In this document: positions 49,936-59,939 of the stretch, one piece after another | Numbering within the stretch: the first letter of the stretch is position 1 | Layout: each line of letters opens with the position of its first letter | Assembly: GCF_030269665.1 (NCBI RefSeq) | Contig: NZ_BSTS01000001.1 | Span: 186,001-250,000 of the forward strand | Reading direction: 5' to 3' | Length of the DNA: 64,000 bases | From: Actinomycetospora sp. NBRC 106375 | GTDB taxonomy: Bacteria; Actinomycetota; Actinomycetes; Mycobacteriales; Pseudonocardiaceae | The notes under the pieces: model-generated | The model's database searches: none | What the model was told of the DNA's origin: nothing | Seen by the model: the letters and a program-made list of their open reading frames with translations, nothing else | Position numbers and translations under genes: made by a program

Positions 49936-51195
49936 TCAGGAACCGATGGCCTCGAGCTCGGCCTCGATGGCCGCCTCGAGCCGGTCGCGCAGCGCGGGGA
50001 CGCGGATCTTCTGGATGACCTCGCCGAAGAACCCGCGGACCACGAGCCGGCGCGCCGCGGCCTCGGGGATCCCGCGGGCCATCAGGTAGAACAGCTGCTC
50101 GTCGTCGAACCTTCCGGTCGCGCTCGCGTGGCCGGCGCCGACGATCTCGCCCGTCTCGATCTCGAGGTTCGGCACCGAGTCGGCGCGGGCGTTGTCGGTG
50201 AGCAGCAGGTTGCGGTTGAGCTCGTAGGTGTCGGTGCCCTCGGCCGCCTTGCGGATCAGGACGTCGCCGATCCAGACGGTGTGGGCCGCCGTCCCGCCCT
50301 CCTCGCCCTGCAGCGCGCCCTTGTACATGACGCGCGAGCGGCAGTTCGCCACCGAGTGGTCGGCGAGCAGTCGCTGCTCGAAGTGCTGCCCGCCGTCGGC
50401 GAAGTACAGCCCGTCGAGCTCGACGTCGCCGCCGGGCGCCCGGTAGTTGATGACCGGCGAGAGGCGCACGAGGTCGCCGCCGAGGGTCACCGAGGTGTGC
50501 CGGATCGTCGCGTCGCGCCCGACCGAGAGGTGCTGGGCGCCGACGTACACCGCGTCGTCGGCCCAGTCGTGCACCTCGACGACCTCGAGCTTCGCGCCGT
50601 CGGCGACGACGAGCTCGGTGTTCGCCGCCACGGTGCCCGACCCGCGGTGGTCGAGCACCACCACGGCCTCGGCGTGGTGCTCGAGGCGCAGCTGCAGGTG
50701 GGCGAACGCCACCTGGCCCTCGCCGGGCCCGGTGATCGTGACCGTGAGCGGCGCATCGTCGGAGCGCGCCTCGTTCACCGACACCACGTGGGCCGACGGG
50801 AACGCCGACCACGCCTGCGCCGCGACACGGTCGGCGGGGATGCCGCCGTCGCCGAGGCGTGCGTCGTCGCGCCCGACGACCTCGTGGCGGGTGCCGGACC
50901 CGGTCAGGTCGTCGGCGCTGTCACCGAATCCGGTGCGCACCGCGACCTCGACCCGCCCGGTGGCCGACGCCGAGCCGTCGTGGAGCCCGCGCAGGCGGCG
51001 CAGCGGCGTGAAGCGCCACTGCTCCTCGCGCCCGCGCGGGACCTCGAAGGCCTCGACGTCGTACGAGGTGTGCCGCTCCTCCCAGGGAGCAATCTTCGGC
51101 GACAAGGCCGTCTTGATGCCCGGGTCCACGTCGAGGACCGGGGCGTCGGGGGCGTCGATCACGCCGCCCCCGGACTGAGCCACGGGCTCACTCAT
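49936..51195 (-). CDS. sufD: SufD scaffold subunit
   Basis: A 419-residue right-handed beta-helix scaffold protein. The C-terminal part with [38 protein letters not shown] and [18 protein letters not shown] corresponds to the SufB/SufD core, including the conserved histidine in the LADHS motif. The N-terminal 100 residues are less conserved. The ATG at 51195 overlaps the sufB stop (ATGA). Confidence 0.94.
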   Translation of the reverse strand: MSEPVAQSGGGVIDAPDAPVLDVDPGIKTALSPKIAPWEERHTSYDVEAFEVPRGREEQWRFTPLRRLRGLHDGSASATGRVEVAVRTGFGDSADDLTGSGTRHEVVGRDDARLGDGGIPADRVAAQAWSAFPSAHVVSVNEARSDDAPLTVTITGPGEGQVAFAHLQLRLEHHAEAVVVLDHRGSGTVAANTELVVADGAKLEVVEVHDWADDAVYVGAQHLSVGRDATIRHTSVTLGGDLVRLSPVINYRAPGGDVELDGLYFADGGQHFEQRLLADHSVANCRSRVMYKGALQGEEGGTAAHTVWIGDVLIRKAAEGTDTYELNRNLLLTDNARADSVPNLEIETGEIVGAGHASATGRFDDEQLFYLMARGIPEAAARRLVVRGFFGEVIQKIRVPALRDRLEAAIEAELEAIGS

Positions 51196-52646
51196 CCGAC
51201 AGCGCCCTCCATCTGCAGCTCGATCAGGCGGTTGAGCTCGAGCGCATACTCCATGGGCAGCTCGCGCGCGATGGGCTCGACGAACCCGCGCACGATCATC
51301 GCCATGGCCTCGTCCTCGGTGAGGCCGCGGGACATCAGGTAGAAGAGCTGGTCCTCGCTGACCTTCGAGACGGTCGCCTCGTGGCCCATCGTCACGTCGT
51401 CCTCGCGGACGTCGACGTACGGGTAGGTGTCGCTGCGGCTGATCGTGTCGACCAGCAGCGCGTCGCACTTCACCGTCGACCGGGAGTGGTGCGCGCCCTT
51501 GTTGACGCGCACGAGTCCGCGGTACGAGGTGCGCCCGCCGCCGCGTGCCACCGACTTCGAGATGATCGTCGACGACGTGTGCGGCGCGAGGTGCACCATC
51601 TTGGCGCCCGCGTCCTGGTGCTGGCCCTCGCCGGAGAACGCCACCGAGAGCACCTCGCCCTTGGCGTGCGGCCCGGTGAGCCAGACGGCCGGGTACTTCA
51701 TGGTCACCTTGGAGCCGATGTTGCCGTCGACCCACTCCATCGTCGCGCCCTCGTCGGCCTTGGCGCGCTTGGTGACCAGGTTGTAGACGTTGTTCGACCA
51801 GTTCTGGATGGTCGTGTAGCGGCAGCGGCCGCCCTTCTTCACGACGATCTCGACGACCGCGGAGTGCAGGGAGTCCGACGAGTAGATCGGCGCCGTGCAG
51901 CCCTCGACGTAGTGCACGTACGCGTCCTCGTCGACGATGATCAGCGTCCGCTCGAACTGGCCCATGTTCTCGGTGTTGATCCGGAAGTAGGCCTGCAGCG
52001 GGATGTCGACGTGGACGCCCTTGGGCACGTAGATGAACGAGCCGCCGGACCAGACCGCGGAGTTCAGCGCGGAGAACTTGTTGTCGCCGGCCGGGATCAC
52101 CGAGCCGAAGTACTCCTCGAACAGCTCCGGGTGCTCACGGAGACCGGTGTCGGTGTCCATGAAGATGACGCCCTGCGCCTCCAGGTCCTCGCGGATCTGG
52201 TGGTAGACGACCTCGGACTCGTACTGCGCCGCGACGCCGGCGACCAGGCGGTCCTTCTCGGCCTCGGGGATCCCGAGCTTGTCGTAGGTCGCCTTGATGT
52301 CCTCGGGGAGGTCGTCCCAGGTGGCGGCCTGCTTCTCCGTGGAGCGCACGAAGTACTTGATGTTGTCGAAGTCGATGCCCGAGAGGTCGGAGCCCCACTG
52401 CGGCATCGGCTTCTTCTCGAAGGTGTTCAGCGCCTTGAGCCGCGACTGGAGCATCCAGTCCGGCTCGCTCTTCTTCTCCGAGATGTCGCGCACGACCGCC
52501 TCGTTCAGGCCGCGCTGCGCGCTCGCCCCGGCGACGTCGCTGTCGTGCCATCCGAACTGGTACTGCCCGAGCGACGCGAGGGTCTCCTCCTGGGTGAGCT
52601 CGGTGCTCGGGGCGGCGGGGGTGGTCCGCTCCGCGGAGGTGGTCAT
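51192..52646 (-). CDS. sufB: SufB scaffold subunit
   Basis: A 484-residue scaffold subunit on which Fe-S clusters are built. [52 protein letters not shown] (cluster/sulfur cysteine) and [16 protein letters not shown] are conserved. No intein is present, in contrast to the M. tuberculosis orthologue Rv1461. The ATG at 52646 overlaps the sufR stop by 4 bp. Confidence 0.97.
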   Translation of the reverse strand: MTTSAERTTPAAPSTELTQEETLASLGQYQFGWHDSDVAGASAQRGLNEAVVRDISEKKSEPDWMLQSRLKALNTFEKKPMPQWGSDLSGIDFDNIKYFVRSTEKQAATWDDLPEDIKATYDKLGIPEAEKDRLVAGVAAQYESEVVYHQIREDLEAQGVIFMDTDTGLREHPELFEEYFGSVIPAGDNKFSALNSAVWSGGSFIYVPKGVHVDIPLQAYFRINTENMGQFERTLIIVDEDAYVHYVEGCTAPIYSSDSLHSAVVEIVVKKGGRCRYTTIQNWSNNVYNLVTKRAKADEGATMEWVDGNIGSKVTMKYPAVWLTGPHAKGEVLSVAFSGEGQHQDAGAKMVHLAPHTSSTIISKSVARGGGRTSYRGLVRVNKGAHHSRSTVKCDALLVDTISRSDTYPYVDVREDDVTMGHEATVSKVSEDQLFYLMSRGLTEDEAMAMIVRGFVEPIARELPMEYALELNRLIELQMEGAVG

Positions 52647-53350
52647 ACGACCTGCCTTCCCTTGACGTCGGTGGTGGTGGGGTCCTGCGGTCCCGGCTGT
52701 CGGGGCACGTGGGTGGTGCACGCGGCGTCGCCCCGCGCGATCGTGGACAGCCGCTGGACGTGGGTGCCCAGGAGCTCGGCGAAGACCTCGGTCTCCGCCT
52801 CGCACAGCTGTGGGAACTCGGCGGCCACGCCGGCCACCGGGCAGTGGTGCTGGCACAGGGCCTCGCCCGCCGAGGTGGCGCGCGTGGAGGCCGCATAGCC
52901 CTCCCGGGACAGGGCGCCCGCGAGCGCCTCGACCCGGGCCGACCGGTCGGCGTGCGTGCCGATCCGGTCGCCGTCCTCGGCGAGCATGCCCAGCACGCGG
53001 CGGCGGGCGAACGCGCGGACCGCGTCCTCCCCCACCACGTCGGACAGCTCGCGCAGCGCCGCCACGGCCAGCCCGGCGACGTCGTCCTCACCCGCACCCG
53101 CCCGGCGGCGGCCCTGCTCGGTGAGCAGGTGCTCGCGGGCCGGTCGGCCGCGCCCCCGCCCGGCGGCGCGGGGTGCGTCGCGGGTGGAGACGGTGCCGTC
53201 GGCGACGAGGGCGTCGATGTGGCGGCGCACCGCGGCCCCCGACAGGCCCAGCATCCCGGCGAGGTCCATCGCCGTGGTCGGGCCGTGCTCGAGGAGCCGC
53301 CGGACGATGAGGTCCCGCGTGCGGCCGTCGTGCCCGTCGGCAGCGACCAT
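52643..53350 (-). CDS. sufR: SufR, Fe-S-sensing repressor of the SUF operon
   Basis: A 235-residue DeoR/ArsR-like winged-helix regulator. The DNA-binding part is [20 protein letters not shown] to VRRHIDALV (about 16-50). The cluster-binding cysteines are C-terminal: CQHHCPV (about 165) and a later C in PQLCEAET, with CTTH further on. It represses suf when its cluster is intact. The ATG at 53350 has AGGAGG at the right distance; the GTG 9 bp earlier is too close to that site. First gene of the operon and divergent from mptB. Confidence 0.94.
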   Translation of the reverse strand: MVAADGHDGRTRDLIVRRLLEHGPTTAMDLAGMLGLSGAAVRRHIDALVADGTVSTRDAPRAAGRGRGRPAREHLLTEQGRRRAGAGEDDVAGLAVAALRELSDVVGEDAVRAFARRRVLGMLAEDGDRIGTHADRSARVEALAGALSREGYAASTRATSAGEALCQHHCPVAGVAAEFPQLCEAETEVFAELLGTHVQRLSTIARGDAACTTHVPRQPGPQDPTTTDVKGRQVV

Positions 53351-53392
53351 GGTCCTCACCTCCTGAGCGCTCGTCTTAGGGGAACCTTCTTT

Positions 53393-53410
53393 TTGACAAC
53401 ACCAGTCTTG
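53393..53410. promoter_or_regulatory. AT-richer divergent promoter with possible SufR site
   Basis: The segment 53376-53420 is unusually AT-rich for this genome. CAAC-ACCAGT-CTTG (53397-53410) is an imperfect inverted repeat that differs by one base from the CAAC-N6-GTTG element I recall for Streptomyces SufR. TTGACA (53393-53398) on the plus strand, and TTGTCA with TAAGAC on the minus strand at 15-bp spacing, are possible promoter elements. Assignment is tentative. Confidence 0.4.
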
Positions 53411-53564
53411 CGTATTTCTCGACGACGGGCAAAGCGGGCCCCCGGATCGGGATGGTGATCGCCCTCACGAAGGGTCACCTCACCTGATCGCACCGCCCGG
53501 AGTCCCGGCCCGGCACCGGGTACGGCGACGGGGGCGTCGGTGCGCCTCGGTATCGTCCCGACCC

Positions 53565-55133
53565 GTGACCGGGACGGCGCAGGCCCCGCGAGCGGACGCG
53601 GTCGCGGTGACGCCCCCCGGGGCGACGCCGCCCCCGCCGACGCCCGACGAGCGCCGCCGCCTGCGCACGGTGCGCCGCTTCGGCACCACCGGCTCGCTGC
53701 TCATGGCCGTCGGCGCGCTCGGCTGCGGCGCCACGCCCGCGCCCGCCTACAACCCCCTGCTCGGCACGCGGGTCCTCGGGCTCTGGGGCCGGATGCCGAC
53801 GGTGTCGCTCACGCTCGCCTACATCGGCATGGGCATGCTCGTGCTCGCCTGGCTCTGGCTCGGGCGGCTCGCGTGGCCGGGCCGCGTGCGGCTCTCGGTC
53901 CGCCAGCTCACGCGCATCCTCGTCATGTGGATGGCGCCGCTGGCCGTCGCGCCGCCGCTGTTCTCCACCGACGTCTACGGCTACCTCTCGCAGGCCGAGG
54001 TCGTCTCCCGCGGGTTCGACCCCTACGTCTACGGCGCGGCGCAGGCCCTGGGGCTGTCCGACCCGCTGGTCGCGAGCATCCCGACGATCTGGCGCACGAC
54101 GCCGTCGCCGTACGGCCCGGGCTTCCTGACGTTCGGGCGGCTGATCACCGGGATCGCCGGGGACGACATCGTCCTCGGCGTCTACCTGCACCGGGCGCTC
54201 GCGCTGGCGGCGCTCGGCCTCGTCATCTGGGCGGTGCCCCACCTCGCCCGCCGCGCCGGCGTCGAGCCGATCGCCGCGCTGTGGCTCGCGATCAGCCCGC
54301 TCGTGCTGTTCCACCTGGTCAGCGGCATCCACAACGACGCGATCATGCTCGGGGTCGTCCTCGCCGGCATGGAGATCGGCATGCGGCGCTCGTGGGTGCT
54401 CGGCGCGATGCTCATCGGGCTCGGCGCCTCCGGGAAGATCCCCGCGGTCGTCGCCCTGGGTTTCCTCGCCGCCTACGTCGCGCACCAGCGCGGCGGCGGC
54501 TACGCGCGGCTGATCCGCTACGGCGCGGGGTGCGCCGGGATCGGGCTCGGGATGGTCGCGGCCGTCTCGGTCGGCAGCGGGCTGGGCTTCGGGTGGATTC
54601 CGGCGCTCGCCGTGCCCAACCTCCTGCGCAGCTGGCTCTCGGTCACCACGGACCTCGGGGTGCTGGGCGGCTGGCTCGGCGGGATCCTCGGCCTGGGCGA
54701 CCACACCGACGCGGTGCTCGACCTCACCCGCGCCGCGGGCCTCGGGGTGGCCGGCATCGTCTGCGTGATCCTCGTGGTCATGGTGCTGAACGGACGCCTG
54801 CACGCCGTGGCGGGCATGGGCTACGGCTTCGGCGCCGTGTTCCTCGCCGGGCCCGTGCTGCACCCCTGGTACCTGCTGTGGGCCGTGGTGCCGCTGGCCG
54901 CCTCGGTGCGCAACCCCCGCATCCGCGGGTTCGCGGTCGCCGTCTGCGCGATCGTGGCGCTGCTCGTGCCGCCCACGGGGGCGGACTTCTCGTTCCGCAC
55001 CTACCAGCTGCCCATGGCGATCACCGCCGCGGCGCTGCTCGCCCTGGTCCCGCTGTGGGCCGTGCACGGGCGCGTGCCGCGGACTCCGGAGACGGAGCGG
55101 AGCGGAGCTCGACCCGTTGAGACCGCCACCTAG
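53565..55133 (+). CDS. mptB: Polyprenol-phosphomannose alpha-1,6-mannosyltransferase MptB-like
   Basis: A 522-residue GT-C membrane glycosyltransferase with about 12-13 spans. The acidic loop motif after the second span group, APPLFSTDVYGYLSQAEVV, holds the catalytic aspartate. PSPYGPGFLTFGRL, SGIHNDAIMLGVVLAG and AGPVLHPWYLLWAVVPL are typical of the MptA/MptB family that builds the mannan core of lipomannan. The GTG at 53565 gives a short Pro-rich tail. It is divergent from sufR as Rv1459c is in M. tuberculosis, and the ABC transporter genes follow 10 bp downstream. Substrate specificity follows from family and synteny only. Confidence 0.88.
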   Translation: MTGTAQAPRADAVAVTPPGATPPPPTPDERRRLRTVRRFGTTGSLLMAVGALGCGATPAPAYNPLLGTRVLGLWGRMPTVSLTLAYIGMGMLVLAWLWLGRLAWPGRVRLSVRQLTRILVMWMAPLAVAPPLFSTDVYGYLSQAEVVSRGFDPYVYGAAQALGLSDPLVASIPTIWRTTPSPYGPGFLTFGRLITGIAGDDIVLGVYLHRALALAALGLVIWAVPHLARRAGVEPIAALWLAISPLVLFHLVSGIHNDAIMLGVVLAGMEIGMRRSWVLGAMLIGLGASGKIPAVVALGFLAAYVAHQRGGGYARLIRYGAGCAGIGLGMVAAVSVGSGLGFGWIPALAVPNLLRSWLSVTTDLGVLGGWLGGILGLGDHTDAVLDLTRAAGLGVAGIVCVILVVMVLNGRLHAVAGMGYGFGAVFLAGPVLHPWYLLWAVVPLAASVRNPRIRGFAVAVCAIVALLVPPTGADFSFRTYQLPMAITAAALLALVPLWAVHGRVPRTPETERSGARPVETAT

Positions 55134-55143
55134 GCTGGCGGGC

Positions 55144-56073
55144 GTGTCGGGACAGGCGGGGGCGCTGGAGGCGCGCGGCCTCGTCGTGCGCTACGGGGGC
55201 CAGGCGGCCGTGAACGGCCTCGACCTGTCGCTCGACCCCGGCTCCGTGCTCGCCCTGCTCGGGCCCAACGGCGCCGGCAAGACCACCACCGTCGAGGTGT
55301 GCGAGGGGCTGCGCGACCGCGACGAGGGCGAGGTGCGGGTGCTCGGCGTCGACCCCGCCGGCGCCCCGGACTCCCTGCGGGCCCGCGTCGGCGTGATGCT
55401 CCAGGGCGGCGGCGCCTACCCCGGCGTGCGGGTCCGGGAGATGGTCGGCCTGGTCGCCTCCTGCGCGGCCGACCCGCTCGACCCCGACTGGCTCGTCGAC
55501 ACCCTCGGGCTCACCTCCTGCGCCCGGAAGCCCTACAAGCGGCTGTCGGTGGGCCAGCAGCAGCGGCTCGCCCTCGCGTGCGCCGTCGTCGGACGCCCCG
55601 AGCTGGTGTTCCTCGACGAACCCACCGCGAGCCTCGACCCGCAGGGCCGCCGCCTCGTCTGGGACCTCGTGCGGGCGTTGCGCGCCGACGGGGTCGCGGT
55701 GCTGCTGACCACCCACCTCATGCAGGAGGCCGAGACGCTCGCCGACCACATCGTGATCGTCGACCACGGCCGCGTGGTCGCCGAGGGCAGCCCGGACGAG
55801 CTCACGGCGGCGGGCGCCGACCGCGAGCTGCGGTTCCGGGCGGCCGCGGGCATGGACCTGCACCTGCTCGCCGCCGCCCTGCCCGAGGGCTGCACGGCCT
55901 CGGAACCGACGGCCGGCAGCTACCTCGTGGAGGGCGCCATCGACCCGCAGGTCCTCTCGACGGTGACGTCGTGGTGCGCGCGCCAGGGCGTGCTGGCCGA
56001 CGACCTGCGCGTGGCGCGCCGCAGTCTCGAGGACGTGTTCCTCGAGCTCACGGGGCGGGAGCTGCGATCATGA
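55144..56073 (+). CDS. ABC transporter ATP-binding protein (DrrA-like)
   Basis: A 309-residue ATPase: Walker A GPNGAGKTT, a signature region LSVGQQQRLALA (V replaces the usual second glycine), Walker B LVFLDEPTASLDPQGR and the H-loop in TTHLMQEAE. A C-terminal extension (about 225-305) is typical of DrrA-like exporters. The GTG at 55144 is used. It overlaps the permease gene by 4 bp. By gene order it matches Rv1458c; the cargo is unknown. Confidence 0.9.
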   Translation: MSGQAGALEARGLVVRYGGQAAVNGLDLSLDPGSVLALLGPNGAGKTTTVEVCEGLRDRDEGEVRVLGVDPAGAPDSLRARVGVMLQGGGAYPGVRVREMVGLVASCAADPLDPDWLVDTLGLTSCARKPYKRLSVGQQQRLALACAVVGRPELVFLDEPTASLDPQGRRLVWDLVRALRADGVAVLLTTHLMQEAETLADHIVIVDHGRVVAEGSPDELTAAGADRELRFRAAAGMDLHLLAAALPEGCTASEPTAGSYLVEGAIDPQVLSTVTSWCARQGVLADDLRVARRSLEDVFLELTGRELRS

Positions 56074-56843
56074 CGTCGTTCGAGGCCGGCACCTTCACCC
56101 CCGCACCCGGGCGCGGCCCGCTGGGACGGATGCTCGCCACGCAGGTCGGGCTCGAGACCCGGCTCGCGCTGCGCCAGGGCGAGCAGGTGCTGCTGACGCT
56201 GATCATCCCGCTGGCGCTGCTCGTCGGCCTGTCGCTGCTGCGCGTGGTGCCGCTCCCGGAGCCGCGGCCGGCGGCGGCGCTCGGCACGGTCCTGGCGCTC
56301 GCGGTGATGTCGACGGCGTTCACGAGCCAGGCGATCTCCCTCGGCTTCGACCGCCGGTACGGCGTGATGCGCCGGCTCGCGGCGACCGCGATCCCCCGGT
56401 GGCTCATCGTCCTCGGCCGGCTCGGCGGGATGGCCGCGGTGGTGCTGGTCCAGCTCGTGGTGCTCGGCGCGGTGGCGCTCGCGCTCGGCTGGCGGCCCGA
56501 CCCGGGCTCGCTCGGGGCCGTGCTGCTGCTCGTGGTGCTCGGCACGGCGGCGTTCGGCGCGGTCGGCGTGCTGCTCGGCGGGAGCCTGCGCGCGGAGCTG
56601 GTGCTGGCCGTCGCCAACATCGTCTGGTTCGTGCTGCTCTTCGCCGGCGGGGTCCTCGTGCCCGCGGCCGCGCTGCCCGGCCCGCTCGCGGCCGTCGTCG
56701 TCCTCCTGCCCTCGGGCGCGCTCGCGGAGGGGCTGCGCGCCACGCTGCTCGGGGGCGGGCCGACGCCCGGCCAGCTCGTCGTCCTGCTGCTGTGGGCGCT
56801 GGTCGCCGGGGCGGTCGCCACCCGCACCGTGCGCTGGAGCTGA
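56070..56843 (+). CDS. ABC-2 type permease
   Basis: A 257-residue permease with six predicted spans, the ABC-2 pattern. The cytoplasmic FDRRYGVMRRLAATAIPRW loop and the late hydrophobic FVLLFAGGVLVPAAALP are typical. It is coupled to the ATPase gene (ATGA) and precedes ctaA by 30 bp. Matches Rv1457c by position. Substrate unknown; the linkage to haem A synthesis is conserved but unexplained. Confidence 0.9.
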   Translation: MTSFEAGTFTPAPGRGPLGRMLATQVGLETRLALRQGEQVLLTLIIPLALLVGLSLLRVVPLPEPRPAAALGTVLALAVMSTAFTSQAISLGFDRRYGVMRRLAATAIPRWLIVLGRLGGMAAVVLVQLVVLGAVALALGWRPDPGSLGAVLLLVVLGTAAFGAVGVLLGGSLRAELVLAVANIVWFVLLFAGGVLVPAAALPGPLAAVVVLLPSGALAEGLRATLLGGGPTPGQLVVLLLWALVAGAVATRTVRWS

Positions 56844-56873
56844 TCCCCTACGGCCCGTCGTAGGATCGGCGGC

Positions 56874-57845
56874 GTGCTGGAGCGTCTCCCCGCCACCCCG
56901 CCCCGGCTGATGCGCGGCCTGGCGATGGCCGCCGTCGTCGGGCAGGCCGGGATCGCCGTGACGGGCGCCGTGGTGCGCGTGACCGGGTCCGGGCTCGGCT
57001 GCCCGACCTGGCCGCAGTGCTTCCCCGGCAGCCTCGTCCCGGTCCCGCACCCCGAGGTCGCCGTGCTGCACCAGTGGGTCGAGTTCGGCAACCGCCTGCT
57101 CGGGATCGCCCTCGTCGTCATCACCGGGGCCTGCCTGCTCGCCGCGCTGAACGTGCGTCCGCACCGTCGCCGGCTCGTGTGGCTCGCGGCGACCATGCCC
57201 CTCGGGGTGGTCGCGCAGGCCGTCATCGGCGGGATCACCGTGCTCGCGGGGCTCGCCTGGTACACGGTCGCCCCGCATTTCCTCGTCACGATCCCGCTGA
57301 TCTGGCTCGCCGTGCTGCTCGTGCGCGAGTCCTCCCCCGCCGCGATGGCCGCCCCGCCCGGCACGCCGTGGCGCCCCGCCGTCCCGCACGCGCTGCGCGG
57401 GCTGCTCGCCGTCACGTCGGTCGTGCTGGTCGCCCTCGTCGTCGCGGGCACCCTCGTCACCGCGGCCGGCCCGCACGGCGGCGACGCGGCCACCCCGCGC
57501 CTCGCCGCCGTCCCGCTCCCCTCGCTGGCGACCGCCCACGCGCACCTGCTCTTCGCCTTCCTCGGCCTGCTCGTCGGCGTCGGGTTCCTGGCGCACGCGG
57601 TGACGGTGCCGCGAGCGGTGATCGTGCGGCTGCGGGTCCTCGTCGTGGTGACCCTGGCCCAGGGGGCGCTCGGCGGGATCCAGTACGCACTCGGTGTCCC
57701 GGAGGTGCTGGTCGCGTTCCACGTGCTCGGCGCCGCCGTCACCGTGGCCGCGGCGGCCTGGCTGTGGGCGGCGACGGCGGAGCCCGACCCCGTGGCGTCG
57801 ACGCCCGGCGAGGTGCCCGCCCCCGCGCTGGCCGGGAGGTACTGA
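56874..57845 (+). CDS. ctaA: Haem A synthase CtaA (COX15-like)
   Basis: A 323-residue membrane enzyme with about eight spans that converts haem O to haem A for cytochrome oxidase. The N-terminal half carries VTGSGLGCPTWPQC (the conserved extracellular cysteine pair) and HQWVEFGNRLLG with haem-ligand histidine and catalytic glutamate; further histidines lie in APHFLVT, TAHAHLLFAF and VAFHVLG. The GTG start is at 56874. CtaB, the enzyme before it in the pathway, is encoded 2 kb away on the other strand. Confidence 0.94.
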   Translation: MLERLPATPPRLMRGLAMAAVVGQAGIAVTGAVVRVTGSGLGCPTWPQCFPGSLVPVPHPEVAVLHQWVEFGNRLLGIALVVITGACLLAALNVRPHRRRLVWLAATMPLGVVAQAVIGGITVLAGLAWYTVAPHFLVTIPLIWLAVLLVRESSPAAMAAPPGTPWRPAVPHALRGLLAVTSVVLVALVVAGTLVTAAGPHGGDAATPRLAAVPLPSLATAHAHLLFAFLGLLVGVGFLAHAVTVPRAVIVRLRVLVVVTLAQGALGGIQYALGVPEVLVAFHVLGAAVTVAAAAWLWAATAEPDPVASTPGEVPAPALAGRY

Positions 57846-57846
57846 C

Positions 57847-58812
57847 GTGCACGCCGTCCGCATCCCCCGCCACGGCGGACCCGAGGTCCTCGAGCCCGTC
57901 GACCTGCCCGATCCCGAGCCGGGCGAGGGGCAGGTCCTCGTGGAGCTCGCCGCCGTGGGCGTCAACTTCATCGACACCTACTTCCGCGAGGGCATCTACC
58001 CCGCCCCGCTCCCCCTCGTACCCGGGCTCGAGGGCGCCGGGACGGTGCGCGCGGTGGGCCCGGGTGTCACGACCGTCGCGCCCGGCGATCGCGTCGCGTG
58101 GACGAACGTGCTCGGCAGCTACGCGACGCTCGTCGTCGCACCCGCCGCGGAGCTGGTCGTCGTCCCCGACACGATCGACCTCGAGACCGCGACCGCCGTC
58201 TCGCTGCAGGGCATGACCGCGCACTACCTCGTCCACGACACCCACCCCGTCGCCGCGGGCGAGGACGTGCTCGTGCACGCCGCCGCCGGCGGGATGGGAC
58301 TGCTGCTGTGCCAGATGCTGCGCGCGAAGGGCGCCCGCATCATCGCCACGACCTCCTCGGAGGAGAAGGACGCGCTGGCCCGCGAGGCCGGCGCCCACGA
58401 GACGCTGCGCTACGGGGACGACCTGGCCGAGCGGGTGCGGGCGCTGACCGACGGCGGGGGCGTCGCGGTCGTGTACGACGGCGTCGGCGCGTCGACGTTC
58501 GACGCGTCGCTGGCGAGCCTGCGCGTGCGCGGCGTGCTGGCGCTCTACGGCGCCGCCAGCGGCCCCGTGCCCCCCGTCGACCCCCAGCGCCTCAACAGCG
58601 CCGGCTCCGTGTACCTCACGCGGCCCTCCCTCGCGTGGCACGTGCGCACTCCGTCGGAACTGGCCGCGCGCGCCGGTGCGGTGTTCTCGGCCGTGGCCGC
58701 GGGAGACCTGTCGGTGCGCATCGGGGGCCGCTACCCCCTCGACGCCGCCGCGGACGCCCAGCGCGACCTCCAGTCCCGGCGCACGACGGGGAAGCTCCTG
58801 CTGCTGCCCTGA
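57847..58812 (+). CDS. qor: NADPH:quinone oxidoreductase
   Basis: A 321-residue zinc-less MDR protein of the quinone reductase type. VGVNFIDTYFREGIYPAPLP, LQGMTAHYLVHDT, VHAAAGGMGLLLCQML (NADPH site) and TSSEEKDALAREAGA are characteristic. The GTG at 57847 lies 1 bp after the ctaA stop, and GGGAGG precedes it, so the two are co-translated. Equivalent to Rv1454c by position. Confidence 0.93.
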   Translation: MHAVRIPRHGGPEVLEPVDLPDPEPGEGQVLVELAAVGVNFIDTYFREGIYPAPLPLVPGLEGAGTVRAVGPGVTTVAPGDRVAWTNVLGSYATLVVAPAAELVVVPDTIDLETATAVSLQGMTAHYLVHDTHPVAAGEDVLVHAAAGGMGLLLCQMLRAKGARIIATTSSEEKDALAREAGAHETLRYGDDLAERVRALTDGGGVAVVYDGVGASTFDASLASLRVRGVLALYGAASGPVPPVDPQRLNSAGSVYLTRPSLAWHVRTPSELAARAGAVFSAVAAGDLSVRIGGRYPLDAAADAQRDLQSRRTTGKLLLLP

Positions 58813-58869
58813 GCGCTTCGAGGTGGAGCCGGCCTCCCGAGCTGAGTCGGTCCGGGCAGCTCTCCATCT

Positions 58870-58924
58870 CGATCTCACGAGAGTGACGTGGTTGCACTGC
58901 ACCCCTGACACTCTCGCGAGATCG
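58870..58924. terminator. Stem-loop after qor
   Basis: Arms CGATCTCACGAGAGTG (58870-58885) and CACTCTCGCGAGATCG (58909-58924) pair with one mismatch across a 23-nt loop. It lies 57 bp after the qor stop and upstream of the next gene. It may terminate the mptB-to-qor transcript or be a mobile palindrome; its sequence differs from the other hairpins in the window. Confidence 0.5.
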
Positions 58925-58982
58925 AACTGGCGAGCACCGCAGGGGCCGGAACCAGCCGGGCTCGGGCGGCGTCGAACCCGGC

Positions 58983-59939
58983 ATGGACCTCGATCGACCG
59001 TTCCGTGGGTCGGCGGCGATCACCCGCGGTGAGATCACCAAGGGACAGCTGCGCGGGCCCCGATTCGTCCCCCTGGGCCATGACGTGTACGTGACGGCCG
59101 GCGTGCCCGTGGACCAGGTGACGTTGGCGCGTGCCGCGATGCTGCGCCATCCCGACGGCGCCGTGACGGGGCTGGCCGCCGCGGTGCTCTGGGGCGCCGG
59201 GACGGCCGTCGCCGACGTCGACGCCACGCTTCCCGAGGATCTCGGCACGACCGAGGTGCTCGTTCCCGGCGCCGGGGTTCGCGGGCGAGGAAGCTTCGAT
59301 GTCCGGCGCGCCGAGCTCGCCGACGACGAGGTCGTCACCTGGCGGGACGGTGCCGACGGCGATGTCCTGCGGCTCACCTCGCCGGCGCGCACGGTGCTCG
59401 AGGTCGCCCGGCGGGTGCCGACGCTCGAGGCCGTGGTCGTCGCCGACGCCCTGGCCCGCCGCACCGGCATCACGCCCATCGACGTCGTCGCGCTGGCCGA
59501 CCGGCATGCCCGCGAGCGGGGTATGGCGAGGGTGCGGGCGACCGCAGCGCTCATGGACCCGCGCAGCGACACCCCGCGGCGCACGCGGGTGCGTCTCGGC
59601 GTCCTGCTCGCCCGGCTACCGGCCCCGTCCGTCGACGCGCTCGTGACGCACACCGCGAGCGGTCGGACCGTCGGCGCGCTCGACCTCGGGTGGCCCGACA
59701 CCTGCAGCGGCGTGCTCCTCGACCGCCACCCCGCCCAGGCCCGCCTGTGCGCCGAGGAGATGCTCGCGCACGGCTGGGAGGTGGCGTCGCTCGGCCGCCA
59801 GGGTGAGCAGCCCGTCGCCGAGGTGGTGGCGGACGTCGTCACGTTCCTGGTGCGCGTCGACCGGCTGCGATGGCGGGACCTGCCGAACCTCCGCGGGCGG
59901 TACCCGCGCCGACCGACGCGTCCGAAGGTCTGGGACTAG
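58983..59939 (+). CDS. AbiEi/DUF559-like protein of unknown role
   Basis: A 318-residue protein. The N-terminal part (ITKGQLRGPRFVPLGHDVYV to LTGLAAAVLWGAG) resembles the winged-helix AbiEi-type region found in many actinobacterial proteins. The middle has LRLTSPARTVLEVARRVP. The C-terminal part resembles the Vsr/DUF559 endonuclease-like fold, but the catalytic acidic residues are not clearly kept (GALDLGWPDTCSGVLLDR). No AbiEii-type toxin gene is adjacent, so a toxin-antitoxin role is not supported. It interrupts the conserved qor-ctaB neighbourhood, and its stop overlaps the ctaB stop. Confidence 0.7.
   Translation: MDLDRPFRGSAAITRGEITKGQLRGPRFVPLGHDVYVTAGVPVDQVTLARAAMLRHPDGAVTGLAAAVLWGAGTAVADVDATLPEDLGTTEVLVPGAGVRGRGSFDVRRAELADDEVVTWRDGADGDVLRLTSPARTVLEVARRVPTLEAVVVADALARRTGITPIDVVALADRHARERGMARVRATAALMDPRSDTPRRTRVRLGVLLARLPAPSVDALVTHTASGRTVGALDLGWPDTCSGVLLDRHPAQARLCAEEMLAHGWEVASLGRQGEQPVAEVVADVVTFLVRVDRLRWRDLPNLRGRYPRRPTRPKVWD

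Noticed and set aside
58983-59939. A type IV toxin-antitoxin pair
   Set aside because: Only an AbiEi-like region is present; neither neighbour is an AbiEii nucleotidyltransferase toxin.
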